In this document: piece after piece, positions 32,117 through 42,579 of the stretch
Numbering within the stretch: the stretch's first letter is position 1
Layout: every line of letters begins with the position of its first letter
Source of the DNA: Nymphaea colorata
Taxonomy: Eukaryota; Streptophyta; Magnoliopsida; Nymphaeales; Nymphaeaceae
Assembly: GCF_008831285.2 (NCBI RefSeq)
Contig: NC_045139.1
Coordinates: 24,160,412 to 24,224,411 of the forward strand
Reading direction: 5' to 3'
DNA: 64,000 nt
Position numbers and translations under genes: made by a program
The notes under the pieces: generated by a model
Seen by the model: only the letters and a program-made list of their open reading frames with translations
Database searches by the model: none
What the model was told of the DNA's origin: nothing

Positions 32117-33051
32117 TTGTTCAGCATGGCATAGATGCTACTGTAGGACCATCTGAATGTGAAGTGGTTGAATGCTTTACACTGCTTATAAGGCTTTGAA
32201 GTCTGAATGGATTAAATTATGAACATGAAATCCTCCAAGAGGTATCTTTTCTCCTATTTTGTCTCTTTCTTCAACATTAATATTAGAATGATAATATTAA
32301 ATTCACAAAGAAATCCATGTTAGCTAACTTTTTCGGGCTTATTTTTAAGAACTAGCTGTTATTGGCTGTCATGAACAAATATTTAATTATAAAATCTGTT
32401 ATTTCACATAAAGCTTCTCATGATTAAAAACTTTTACCCATTTTGAAGCCTTGGCACTAGTTATTCTGAGACTTCCTAAGCTTCCTTCAGGCTCACAATT
32501 ATGTTGTGGATTTAATGTAGAAAGGAGGCCTGGGATGAATGTAATGCCTTCGGAAATTGTATTTGAAGCAAATGACAGGAAACATGGATCTGTCCCACCA
32601 AAATTTGAGAATCTTAGTAGCGTTGGCATGTAAGCTAGATATTCATTTTGATAATGCTTTTGTAGTTTTATCTATCTATTTATTGCTTTATAATTGAAGG
32701 GTGTCATGGGCATTATCTAATGGAAATTCCAAATTTTGTAGATAACAATGTGGAAGGTGTGATCCTATATGGAATTAGTAAGTTGCAGAATATAGCTTCC
32801 TTGTAAGATCATTCATCTCATAATTGCAGATTCTTCTTTTGATCTATGTTAATTGGTGTCACCACTATTTCATCCAGACTTCATGTTCCTCATGTTAGTT
32901 GCTCTATAGTAATTGTAACCTTTATGTTTTTGTACAGAATAACTACTTGTCATGTTTGATCAACATTGATGTTTATAGTGATTTCTATAGCTGATGTTTG
33001 GTCAGTATTGCATCAGTTGCATTAGTGGTGACCAATCAATGATGCACTTCC

Positions 33052-33111
33052 TGCATCAGTGCAATACTGGCAGGGTCTTCTTGCATCAGTGCAATACTGG
33101 CAGGGTTTCTG
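33052..33111 (+). repeat. 30-bp tandem duplication present only in copy 1
   Basis: tgcatcagtgcaatactggc occurs at 33052 and 33082 here but only once in the matching place of copy 2 (about 41929). It therefore arose after the segmental duplication, or was lost from the other copy. Confidence 0.85.
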
Positions 33112-33266
33112 GTGGCTTGCTTTGTTATAAAGCATCTGCATCATTGATAACATTTAGTCATAGATTATCTGAGCATGAAATGTTTGTTTTCTTGTAGTGA
33201 TAATTGTAAATTCTATATTTTATTGTAGTTCTTGATGATGTATATGTCTTTCCTTGATGTTGAAGT

Positions 33267-33681
33267 TGTAATGAAATCCCAAGTTACTGTGCTAAAATAA
33301 GCTAAGAACAATATCTCGAACACTTGGTGTTGGCAAACAAGGAAATGTGAATTGAAATTCTTGTTGAATATGATCAGGATATTTCAAGGAACAGAAATTG
33401 GGCGAAAACCTAGAACAAAGAATAATAATAGAAAGAAGAGGGAGTGTTCTATTTATAGTGGAAGCAAGAGAGCTAATTGTTGGACTAATTCCGACGGCTA
33501 GAAATCTAGTCATTGGAGCTAGTCAACAATGAGCTCAATGCTGCTTTATGGGGCATAAAAACAAAAGCAAATAAAAAAAAAAAAGAAACTATGATAGAAT
33601 ATACAAAATTAGATGCACATATATGGGCATATACATACATAATGTAATCAATATGTATATAAAGGTACATTTATGTTAACA
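33267..33681 (-). mobile_element. 3' LTR of a deleted copia element
   Basis: On the plus strand it runs from TGTAATGAAATCC to TGTTAACA, 415 bp. It matches 34792-35148 (same orientation) and 42112-42520. On the minus strand it follows the end of copia pol. Confidence 0.82.
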
Positions 33682-33689
33682 TCGTACTG

Positions 33690-34560
33690 AAGGTTATTGT
33701 CGAATGACCAAAAGTTTGCTAAAAAGGATGGTGAAACGTGAGGTAGTAAGAGCTTTGGTGAAGAAGTCTACCAGTTGAAATTCTGAGGTCACAAAAGGGA
33801 TCTCAATGGTCTTGCTTAGACATTCTTCTTGCATATAATGACAACCCATTTCAATATGTTTAGTTTGTTCATAAAGAGTACGACTGCTAGACATGTAAAT
33901 GACACCTTTGTTGTCACAAGACAATTTTATTGGTGCTATTAATTGTATACCCATGTCTTCTTATCTAGACAAGTTCGGTGGTGGTTGTTGCCGTTGATTG
34001 ATACTTAGCTTCATTTGAAGAAATAGAGATCTTTTATTACTTTTTACACCTTCAAAGTATCAAGAAATTTTTAAGGACTACACAGAAACCAGTGATGATC
34101 ATTGGGGTCTCTTCCCTGATCAGCATATATATATGCAGTGACATCTTGACATGACAATGAAGTTAAAATAGTCCATTATTGATAGTATTCTTAACATGTC
34201 TAACAATTCAGTATAACTCTCATATCAAGGTTCACTACATGAAGAACGTGAGCTATATCTAGTATTGTTATGGTGAGATAAGATAATGCTCCAATAAATT
34301 GTCTATATGGTATAGGATTGTTCAAAGGTTCTCCGTCATTGATCTTCAATTTCACCACCAAGGGCTTCAGGAGTGATCACTATTTTATCATTTGTGATAT
34401 CTGAACATTCAATAGTACTAGAAGCAAATTTAGTTTGAGATATGAGGTAGCTCCTTGTAGAATAGATTACCTCAACAATACCATGAAAGTATGCCAAAAA
34501 ATAAGAGATAATGTGGAAACCTTGGAGAACAAATGAGAGACAAGAAAGGAAAGTGCGCAC
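33690..34560 (-). pseudogene. copia pol remnant: reverse transcriptase end and RNase H
   Basis: On the minus strand the blocks come in the usual copia order: YLISQTKFAS and PIPYRQFIGALSYLT-like sequence (end of reverse transcriptase), NEAKYQSTATTTELV, then PIKLSCDNKGVIYM, TKHIEMGCHYMQEE and QLVDFFTKAL (RNase H end). Frame changes and stops separate them (for example near 33955). Gag, protease, integrase and most of the polymerase are gone, so the element has lost several kilobases between its leader and this point. It lies between two same-orientation LTRs. Confidence 0.85.
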
Positions 34561-34778
34561 CTTGGAGAATAATGTGGATCTTAATTTTCTTCAGGGTAAA
34601 TAACAATTTGTTGTGCTGGTCTATGAAGAAATAGCAGCACTTTTAACTCAAAATTCTGCAATTTTCATTTATGGAAATTTCGTCGAATGGATGGCAAGCA
34701 ATTTTGATTCAACACAGAGACAGATCTCCAAGACCAGCTTGGATAGCAAAAGTCAATCAGATTTACAAGCCCAACCAT

Positions 34779-34791
34779 GGCTCTAATACCA
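34779..34791 (-). other. copia primer-binding site
   Basis: On the minus strand tggtattagagcc immediately follows the LTR end. It differs by one base from the tggtatcagagcc initiator-Met-tRNA primer site usual in plant copia elements. Confidence 0.85.
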
Positions 34792-35148
34792 TGTAATGAA
34801 ATCCAAGGTAAGTGCAGTCTCTCAAATACTTGGTGGACAAACAAGAGAAATTGGAGTAGAAAATCTTATCGAATATGATAAAAAATATTACAAGGAACTG
34901 GGATAAAACCCATAACAAAGAATAAATATAGAAAGAATAAGGAGTCCTCTATTTGTAGAAGAAACAAGATAGGTTGTTGTTGGACTAGTTCCAACGGCTA
35001 GAAATCAAGTTATTGGACCTTGTCAGAAGCAATAGAAAACAAAAAGAAAATAAAAAAATTGAAAAATAAAAGAAAGGAAGAAGAATTATATGCACACATA
35101 CATACATATATAGGTAATCAATATGTTTGTACATAACATATATACAAC
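34792..35148 (-). mobile_element. 5' LTR of the deleted copia element
   Basis: It matches the LTR at 33267-33681 (tgtaatgaaatcc start, cggctagaaatc middle, aatcaatatgt near the end) but is clearly diverged, so the insertion is old. The outer boundary is approximate because the last 30 bp are poorly conserved. Confidence 0.75.
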
Positions 35149-35775
35149 TGATACTCTTGAAAACCAATCCCTAATTTTTATAAACTTGAAATCTTACGAA
35201 CTTTTTGAAAAGTAAATTGTCATGCTCTTTTCTTCTTTCCCCTAATATTTGCAGAACTTCATGATCTTTTTGCAATTAATTGCTCATTGATTATAAAGTT
35301 TTAACTCAAAATATTATAAAGTGTTATTATAATGTTTAAACTTTATTAATGTTTTTTCTTACAAATTCGTTATTTCTTAACTCGAAGTTGGAATCATTTG
35401 AAACCATTTTGGGTTTTTTAAATCTTTGACACTCTTGAACATTAATGAAGTTTTGAACTCATACATATTTGTAAACTTGTGCGAAAAATTTGGACCAAAT
35501 TTAAATTTTGAAAGACTTTTACCAAACATAGAAAAAACAATTATTGATTTTAGTTGACATGAAGTTTTATAAGGTTTTGAAATGTTTCTTTCTTTTTTTT
35601 GGGTGAAACATTTGTGAAAGCTTCCTAATTTTTTGCTTCTCTTATGTGCTATTTCTGAAGTTTTCACCTAAAATGTTATAAAGTTTGGCAATTTTTTTCG
35701 ATTTTTGAAGTTTGTTAACTTTTTTTTTTTCAAATTTTCATGACGTTTGAAATAAGAGTATGAAACATTTCAAAC

Positions 35776-36766
35776 CAATGTTATCACTGCCGTATCGTAT
35801 CGCGTAACGTATCGTAACGTATCGTAAAATTATTTTTTTAATTTGTAAAAAAATATTAAAATTTGATAAAAAATAGAAGAAAAATCAGAAAAAATCTAAA
35901 AAAATCCGAAAAAACAAGTAAAACTCAGAAAAACTCAAGAAAAATGTATTTAAAGGAACATTCATCATTCATGTATATGAAGTATGAACTATGAACTTAT
36001 GATGTATGAATATGAACAACACATTCCAAAATAAGAAATCAAACATTCAAAAATCAAAAATAACATACTAAGCAGCCGAAGAGTATTCGATTACATCACA
36101 ATTCATAAGTTCAGAACTCAGAAGTCAAAACATATAGACATAGTTACCATATTTTATAAAGCGAGAGATCCTTCCTGATATGATTTGCTTACAATAATTG
36201 CACTTAACTCTTAACCTATCTTTGGGATTCACCCTTGTACACCACTGCCATGCAGGATCCGACATTAAATCTTCACAAAACAAGTAAAAACATACAAATA
36301 AATGTAGGAAATAAGAGAAATGAACGATTCAATGGTAAAAATGAGTTATTTCTTACCTTCTTGGTGTTAGAAACCAAAAACCCTCTTTCTCCAAGCTTCC
36401 CACCGTCCCGAGACTCCCCACAACAAGAAATAAAGCTTCTTCACCGGAAAATCTTGATGCAAATGGAGAAAATCTCTCCCTCCCACGTCTCTTGCAGTGT
36501 TTAGAAACAATAGAAGAGAGAGAGAGGAGCGTAGGTTTTAAAAAAAGATGCAAAAAGGGGCCGTCGGGCCTCTTTTTCATTTTACCCCCGTATCGTACGA
36601 TACAGGGGTGTATCGCCCGTATCGTGCGATACCGTCCCTGTATCACACGATACGCGTGCGATATGCACGCGTATCGTGTGCAAACCATGTGTCGTATCGT
36701 TTTTGTTGATACAAACGATACGTATCGTACAATACGCGTCCGAATCGTACGATACAAATAACATTG
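35776..36766 (-). mobile_element. hAT deletion derivative with 8-bp target duplication
   Basis: The termini caatgttat and ataacattg are 9-bp perfect inverted repeats. tttcaaac occurs directly outside both ends (35768-35775 and 36767-36774), the 8-bp duplication typical of hAT. Dense cgtatcgtacgatac-type motifs lie near both ends (35790-35826 and 36590-36757), as hAT subterminal transposase sites do. The interior retains a BED-finger exon and a leader exon with a donor on the minus strand, but no hAT catalytic or dimerisation domain. Confidence 0.9.
36143..36265 (-). pseudogene. BED zinc-finger exon remnant of a hAT transposase
   Basis: Read on the minus strand, an ATG at 36265 opens MSDPAWQW, then NPKDRLRVKCNYCKQIISGR and ISRFIKYG. 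This is the first part of a BED finger, with the CX2C pair present, as found at the N-terminus of plant hAT transposases. The His pair that should complete the finger is missing: similarity ends just before it, where the internal deletion joins. A leader exon ending in a gtaaga donor lies upstream at about 36358-36490. Confidence 0.75.
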
Positions 36767-38400
36767 TTTCAAACTGTTTTTTTGCTTTTTTCTTAACCTT
36801 TGAGAATCGTGAAAATTCATAAGACTTTAAACTTATACATGCTTGTAAATTTATGATAAAATTTTGGTTAAACTTAACTTTTGAAATTTTCTCAAATTTT
36901 CATGACTTAAAATATGAGGACGAAAAATTTCAAGCTGTTTTTTTGCATTTTTTTTAGCTTTGACAATCGTGAACATTCATAAAACTTTGTACACATTCAT
37001 TCTTATAAATTTATGATAAAATTTTGGTTAAACTTATATTTTGAAGGACTTTTATGAACTACAACATTTTTAAAAAACAACTGCCTCTTGTTTTTCATAT
37101 TTTGCTATATATTTACAAAGACATCTTACTTTTTTTTTGCAATGATTATATGCTCTTCTTAAATTTTAAGTGTCTTAAACTTTTACAAATTTTAAATTTG
37201 ATGAATATTTTTTTGTGATATTTTCTGCACTTTTGAACCAAAAATATAAGACATTTCAAACTTTTTTATATTTTTATACGTCTTTATTTTAATGAGCATT
37301 CGTAAAGTTTTGCACTCATATATAATTTTATGAAACTTAAATTTTCGAAGATGTTGATCAAATTTTTTGAAAACATTTCTTCATATTGATTACATAGATA
37401 TTTTGTAAAAGTTTTTGAAAAACAGATTGCGTACTTTTTTACTCTTTTTTAATAAGTTTTGCAAATTTTTTGATATCAAATATTTTTGGTCATTTTATAA
37501 AGTTTTTGAAAAAAAGATTTTCATGCTATTTTTTTTGTCAAACATTTGAAGACCTTCTCTAACTTTTTGCATTTTATTATGAGTTATTTCCAAAGTTTTC
37601 ACCAAAATATTGTAAAATTCAGTAATTATTTACAATTATTTACTTTTGTAACATTTTAATTTGTCAAATTTTCATGATTTTTGAAATAAGAGTTGGAAAC
37701 ATTTCTGAAGTTTGAATTCACATATATTTTTAAAATTGTAAGCAAATTTTAGAGAACTTGAATTCCATAGATTTTTATATCAAACTTTTTAAAAGCATTT
37801 ATTGATTTTTAATGACATAAAATTTTTATGAAGTTTTTGAAAAATAGTATGTGATCCACTTTTCTTCTTCTAAACATTTGTAAAAAGCTTCGTCATTTTT
37901 TTTACAAGTTCTGATCCAAAGTAAGATTCTCTCAAATTTATAGGAATATTTAACTTTGTGAAAATTCCTCTTTCTCAAATTTTTATGACTTTGAACTAGG
38001 TGTAAAACTTTGACAATTTTGAAGTAGGAGTAAATTAGTTAAAAAATGTATGAGTTTTTTCTATAAATCTTTCATACTGGTGAGCAGTTTTTTGTTTTAA
38101 ACTCATATGTGTATGTAAACTTGTGGTAAATCTTTTCTCAAATTTAAATTTTCTAAAAGTTTTATTAATCATTTAAAAAAAAATTTTGATCTTGGTTGAC
38201 ATGAAAATTTTACAAAATTTTTGAAATATTGACTTACGTATTCTTTATTTTTTTGTCAAATATTTGTAAAACTTTCAAAATAGTTTTTGAGATTTATTAT
38301 CTGTTCTTCTTCAAATTTTCACTTAAAATATTATAAAATATTACAATTTTTTATAAATTTTGTTTTTATTTTTTTTTTAATTCTTGATTTTGAATAAATA

Positions 38401-39036
38401 ATCGAGAACTCAAAATTTTCCAAGTAGTTGATGTTAATGAGTTGGATGCGGTCAGCCGCACCAGACTATATTTGTCCATTTCAGACACGCACCCGACTCG
38501 CGTCAAACTCGAGTCGTTGTTTAGTTGTTCTTGAGCTTACTATAAAAGTTTCAAAGTTCAACTAACAAATATATATTGTCAGTCGTGTACATATGCAACC
38601 GTGCATATATACTTTGCATAGTGATATATTGTAATGTTATTAACTTATATTATATAATATAAGCTTTTTTATATATTCATTATGCAGCCGACCAGCTCGG
38701 GTTAGTGTTGTTCTTTTGAAGTTTTAATTTTCAAATTTTCAATTTCTGCTTCTATGATTCTATCAATTTTTTATGTTTTATGTTAGACTGTTAGTATGTC
38801 ATATTACTAAATTACTATATATAATATATTATATATAATATATGTTGTTCTCATATTTTTCTATGCAAGTATGTTGTATACATTAATAACTGAATTGTAA
38901 TAATAATATATACATTCTTATTCTGTTATATATGTAATAAATTAATAATAATAATAATAATAATAAAATACCCTCGCCGCACTGCCGCACTTAAATTTTT
39001 TGGGATGTGCCGCTCCGGCACCCGCACTCATGTGAC
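38401..39036. repeat. AT-rich DNA with (AAT)n microsatellite at 38942-38967
   Basis: No gene is seen. Palindromic ATATAATATA runs lie at 38815-38840 and an AAT triplet run at 38942-38967. Confidence 0.7.
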
Positions 39037-40185
39037 ATAGGATTAACTGTGATAGCTTTGCATCAATGCACATATCATTCTTCTCCAACACCAATTGAAC
39101 CTCCAACTATTCCTCCAGATAAAAGAGATCTACATCCATTACTGGGCATGGGAGCTACGATAGCGGTTACTTCATCTTCTGCTATAGTATTAACTCTCCT
39201 AGTCCTTCTCTTGGTCCTGTACTGTGGCAAGAAGGGATATATCAAACTTTCAAATCAGAAAAGAAAGCTAGTCGTCACATTTACCAGCAATTTTGTCGGC
39301 CTGGGTTATGACAATGTTGTAAGAGCAACGGGGAACTTCAGGGTTGCTAATTTGATTGGAACAGGAGGAGTTGGGGGCAACATATAAGGCTGAAGTAGCT
39401 CCTGATTTTCTATTTGCAGTAAAGAGGCTTTCATTTGGCAGGTTCCAGGGTCTCAAACAGTTTGATGGATAGATTAGAACTCTTGGAAGAATTCGGCATG
39501 AAAATCTTGCTACTCTAATTGGGTACCACATGGGGGAGAAGGAGACTTTCTTGATCTACAATTATCTACCAGGAGGCAATCTAGATTGCTTCATTCACAA
39601 GAGGTCAAAGAAGAACCTCCTCTGGCCTTTAATTCGCAAAATAGCTCTTGACATTGCAAATGCATTGGTATATCTTCACAATGACTGTGTCCCCCACATC
39701 GTTCATTGGGATGTCAAGCCCAGTAACATCTTGCTTGATAATGAGTTGAATGCATATTTGTCTGATTTTGGTCTTGCAGGGCTGCTTGAAGTATCAGAAA
39801 CCCATGCTACCACTAATGTTCTTGCACATTCGGATACGTAGCAACTGACTATGCAACTATATGTAGGGTCTCAGATAAGGCTGATGTTCTATAGCTTCGG
39901 GCTGGTACTGTTGGAAATGCTATCAGGTAAGAGGTCATTGGATCCTTCATTTTCAGAATAGGGAAATGGTTTTAACATAGTTGCATGGGGGAACATCCTA
40001 CTAAAGGAAGAGAGTCCATCAGAGTTCTTCTATCAAGGGATCTGGGAAACATGGCCGCAACAGAAATTGATGGGGATGCTTAAGGTTGCAAATATGTGCA
40101 CGGTCGAGCTACTTACAGTCAGGGTCAATGAAACAGGTCCTAGAAAAATTAAGGCAGTTGTAGCTGCTACCATTGATATGCCTTG
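39037..40185 (+). pseudogene. RPK2-like LRR receptor kinase, truncated and decayed
   Basis: RPK2-type receptors are plasma-membrane kinases acting in meristem and anther signalling. The LRR ectodomain is absent. What remains is a juxtamembrane and membrane helix (AIVLTLLVLLLVLYC, about 39180-39225), then the kinase: NVVRATGNF, a glycine loop, [13 protein letters not shown] with the ATP-binding Lys, [30 protein letters not shown] and a C-lobe to about 40185. The protein matches RPK2-type kinases block by block. A frame change lies near 39385, TAG at 39470-39472, frame breaks near 39840 and 39890, and TAG near 39959. The catalytic HRD motif reads HWD (TGG at 39707-39709). No active kinase is possible. 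Introns are not evident. Confidence 0.85.
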
Positions 40186-40691
40186 AATGCTGCAGCCTAT
40201 GTGCTTGAGCAAAGAGTGCAAATGTCTGGTCAAACTTTAGAAGGAGGTCGGTGTTGCTCTTCCAAACTTCTTTTATTTATAATTTGGAATTTCTTTACTT
40301 TCTTTTTCTTTTTCCTGATAACGTCGATGAGATCTGTTTCTTCTCGCTTCAAGGTGCAGCAATGGCGGAGCCCAAGTTACTCACTGATAAAATGCAGTTT
40401 TGGCTTTTACCTTCTAAGCTTTCGCATGGTGGTGATCTGGTAAAAAATAAAAACTGTAACTTTTGGCTTCGTTTTCACGTTTCGATATTTATGGTGTATG
40501 GGACTGATTAGTTTTGTCTCTTTTTGCAGATGCCATATTCTACCTGGCAATCTCAAAAAAACATGCTGCTGGTTTCGTTGGCTTCATCCATCTGAGTACC
40601 ATCTATTGCACAGTACAAATGTAGCCTCACTGTCTTGTCCTCTTGCAACATTAGTTTTCAGTGGGTCCATACCTGCTTTAAGCTTTATTTG
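40186..40691 (+). other. possible exon remnants of an unidentified gene
   Basis: A stretch with AAMAEPKLLTDKMQFWLLPS (about 40356-40438) is followed by a GT and, at 40529, a tttttgcag acceptor, so it looks like two exons of an old gene. I do not recognise it. It may belong with the unidentified exon-like pieces of the duplicated segment just downstream. Confidence 0.35.
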
Positions 40692-40984
40692 AGAGAAAGC
40701 AGTAGTTTTACAGTGCATTCGTATCTCATTTGATCTTTGTTTGAGAGGGCAAGAGAGATGCATGATTGAGGCTAAAATTCGTGTACCATATAATGGCGAA
40801 CTTTAATTAGAAATTGAAGAATTTTTCTTCATGTCGGTGAGAAGTTTATGTGAAATGGCTGAATGTGACATAGAGAAAAAGCAGTAGTTTCACAGTGGGT
40901 CCATATCTCATTTGATCTTTGTTTGAGAGGGCGAGAGAGATGCATGATTGGGGCTAAAATTCATGTACCATATAATGGCGACTT
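40692..40984 (+). repeat. two copies of an about 110-bp unit, 182 bp apart
   Basis: aaagcagtag at 40696 and 40878 opens matching stretches (tatctcatttgatctttgtt, gagatgcatgattg, gtaccatataatggcga) ending at about 40802 and 40981. The second copy runs directly into the segmental duplication. Confidence 0.88.
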
Positions 40985-40991
40985 CAGGATT

Positions 40992-42579
40992 TTGTTCAAC
41001 ATGGCATAGATGCTGCTCTGGGACCATCTGAATGTGAAGTGGCTGAATGCTTTACACTGCTTATAAGGCTTTGGAGTCTGAACGGATCAAATTATGAACA
41101 TGAAATCCTCCAAGAGGTATCTTTTCTGCTATTTCTGTCTCTTTCTTTTACATTATTATTAGGATAACAATATTGAATTTACAAAAGAATCTATGTTGGC
41201 TAACTTTTTTGGGCCTATTTTTAAGAGCTAGCTATTATTTTCTGTCATGAACAAATGTTTAATTATAAAATCTGTTATTTCACATAAAGCTTCTCATGAT
41301 TAAAAAAATTTACCCATTTTGAAGCCTTGGCACTATTTATTCTGAGACTTGCAAAACTTCCTTCAGGCTCACAATTATGTTGTTGATTTAATTTAGAAAG
41401 GAGAGATGCATGTAATGCCTTCAGAGTTCAGATGTATTTGAAGCAAATGATAGGAAACATGGATCCATCCCACCAGAATTTGAGAATCTTAGTAGCATTG
41501 GCATGTAAGCTAGATATTCATTTTGATAGCGCTTTTGTAGTTTTGTCTATCTATTTATTGCTTTAAAATTGAAGGGTGTCATAGGCATTATCTAATGGAA
41601 ATTGCAAATTTTGTAGACATCAATGTGGAAGGTGTGATCCTATATGGAATTAGTAAGTAGCAGAATATAGCTTCCTTGTAAGATCATTCATCTCATAATT
41701 GTAGATTCTTCTTTTGATCTATATGAATTGGTATCACCACTATTTCATTCAGACGTCATGTTCCTCATGTTAGTTGCTCTACAGTAATTGTGACCTTTAT
41801 GTTTTTGTACAGAATAACTACTAGTCATGTTTGATCAACATTGATGTTTATAGTGATTTCTTTGGCTGATGTCTGGTCAGTACTGCATCAGTTGCATTAG
41901 TGATGACCAATCAATGATGCACTTCCTGCATCAGTGCAATACTGGCAGGATTTCTAGTGGCTTGCTTTGTCATAAAGCATCTGCATCACAGATAACATTT
42001 AGTGATAGATTATCTGAGCATGAAATGTTTGTTTTCTTGTAGTGCTAATTGTAAATTCTGTATTTTCTTGTAATTCTTGATGATGTGTATGTTTTTCCTT
42101 GATGTTGAAGTTGTAATGAAATCCCAAGTTACTGTGCTAAAATAACCTAAGAACAATCTCTCAAACACTTGGTGTTGGCAAACAAGGAAATGTAAATTGA
42201 AATTTTTATTGAATATGATCTGGATATTTCAATGAACAGAAATTGGACGAAAACCTAGAACAAAGAATAATAATAGAAAGAAGAGGGAGTGTTCTATTTA
42301 TAGTGGAAGCAAGTGAGCTAATTGTTGGAATAATTCCGATGGCTAGAAATCTAGTCATTAGAGCTAGTCAACAATGAGCTCAATGCTGCTTTATGGAGCA
42401 TAAAAACAAAACAAATAAAAAAAAAGAAACCATGGAAGAATATACAGAATTACATGCACATATGGGCATATTTATACACAATGTAATCAATATGTATATA
42501 AAGGTACATGTATGTTAACATCCTGCTGAAGATTATTGTCGAATGACCAAAAGTTTGCCAAAAAGGATGGTGAAACGTG
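40992..42579 (+). repeat. segmental duplication, copy 2 (about 1.6 kb)
   Basis: It matches 32117-33740. The first exon-like piece stays open here (GPSECEVAECFTLLIRLWSLNG, NYEHEILQEV), where copy 1 has a stop. It includes a complete copia LTR and the first 60 bases of the copia body and then stops matching at tgaaacgtg, inside the copia element. The breakpoint therefore lies in the transposon. Confidence 0.9.
42112..42520 (-). mobile_element. copia LTR carried by the duplicated segment
   Basis: TGTAATGAAATCC to TGTTAACA, matching the LTR at 33267-33681. It is not an independent insertion because flanking DNA on both sides is also shared with copy 1. Confidence 0.85.

Larger units (their letters stand above)
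32117..33740 (+). repeat. segmental duplication, copy 1 (about 1.6 kb)
   Basis: This segment matches 40992-42579 in the same orientation with scattered substitutions and small indels, from ttgttcagcatggcatagatg through a copia LTR to gtgaaacgtg. Its first half has exon-like conserved pieces (32117-32245, ending AG before gtatc; and about 32451-32633 with CGFNVERRPGMNVMPSEIVFE). I do not recognise the gene. The reading of the first piece is broken by a TGA in this copy. Confidence 0.9.
35200..38400. repeat. degenerate AT-rich tandem array
   Basis: A loose phrase (gaacattcataaagttttgaactcatacat, then gtaaacttgtgataaaattttggttaaa in variant forms) returns near 35430, 36810, 36970, 37300, 37710 and 38080. 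A second phrase (gttgacatgaaattttataaagtttttgaaat in variant forms) returns near 35553, 37815 and 38190. Local spacings are about 160 bp (36854 to 37014) and about 380-410 bp. No coding content. It is interrupted by the hAT element at 35776-36766. Confidence 0.7.

Noticed and set aside
36353-36820. Minus-strand 155-codon frame rich in Arg, Ile and Tyr
   Set aside because: It runs over the palindromic subterminal motifs of the hAT element and past its end, so it is not one gene.
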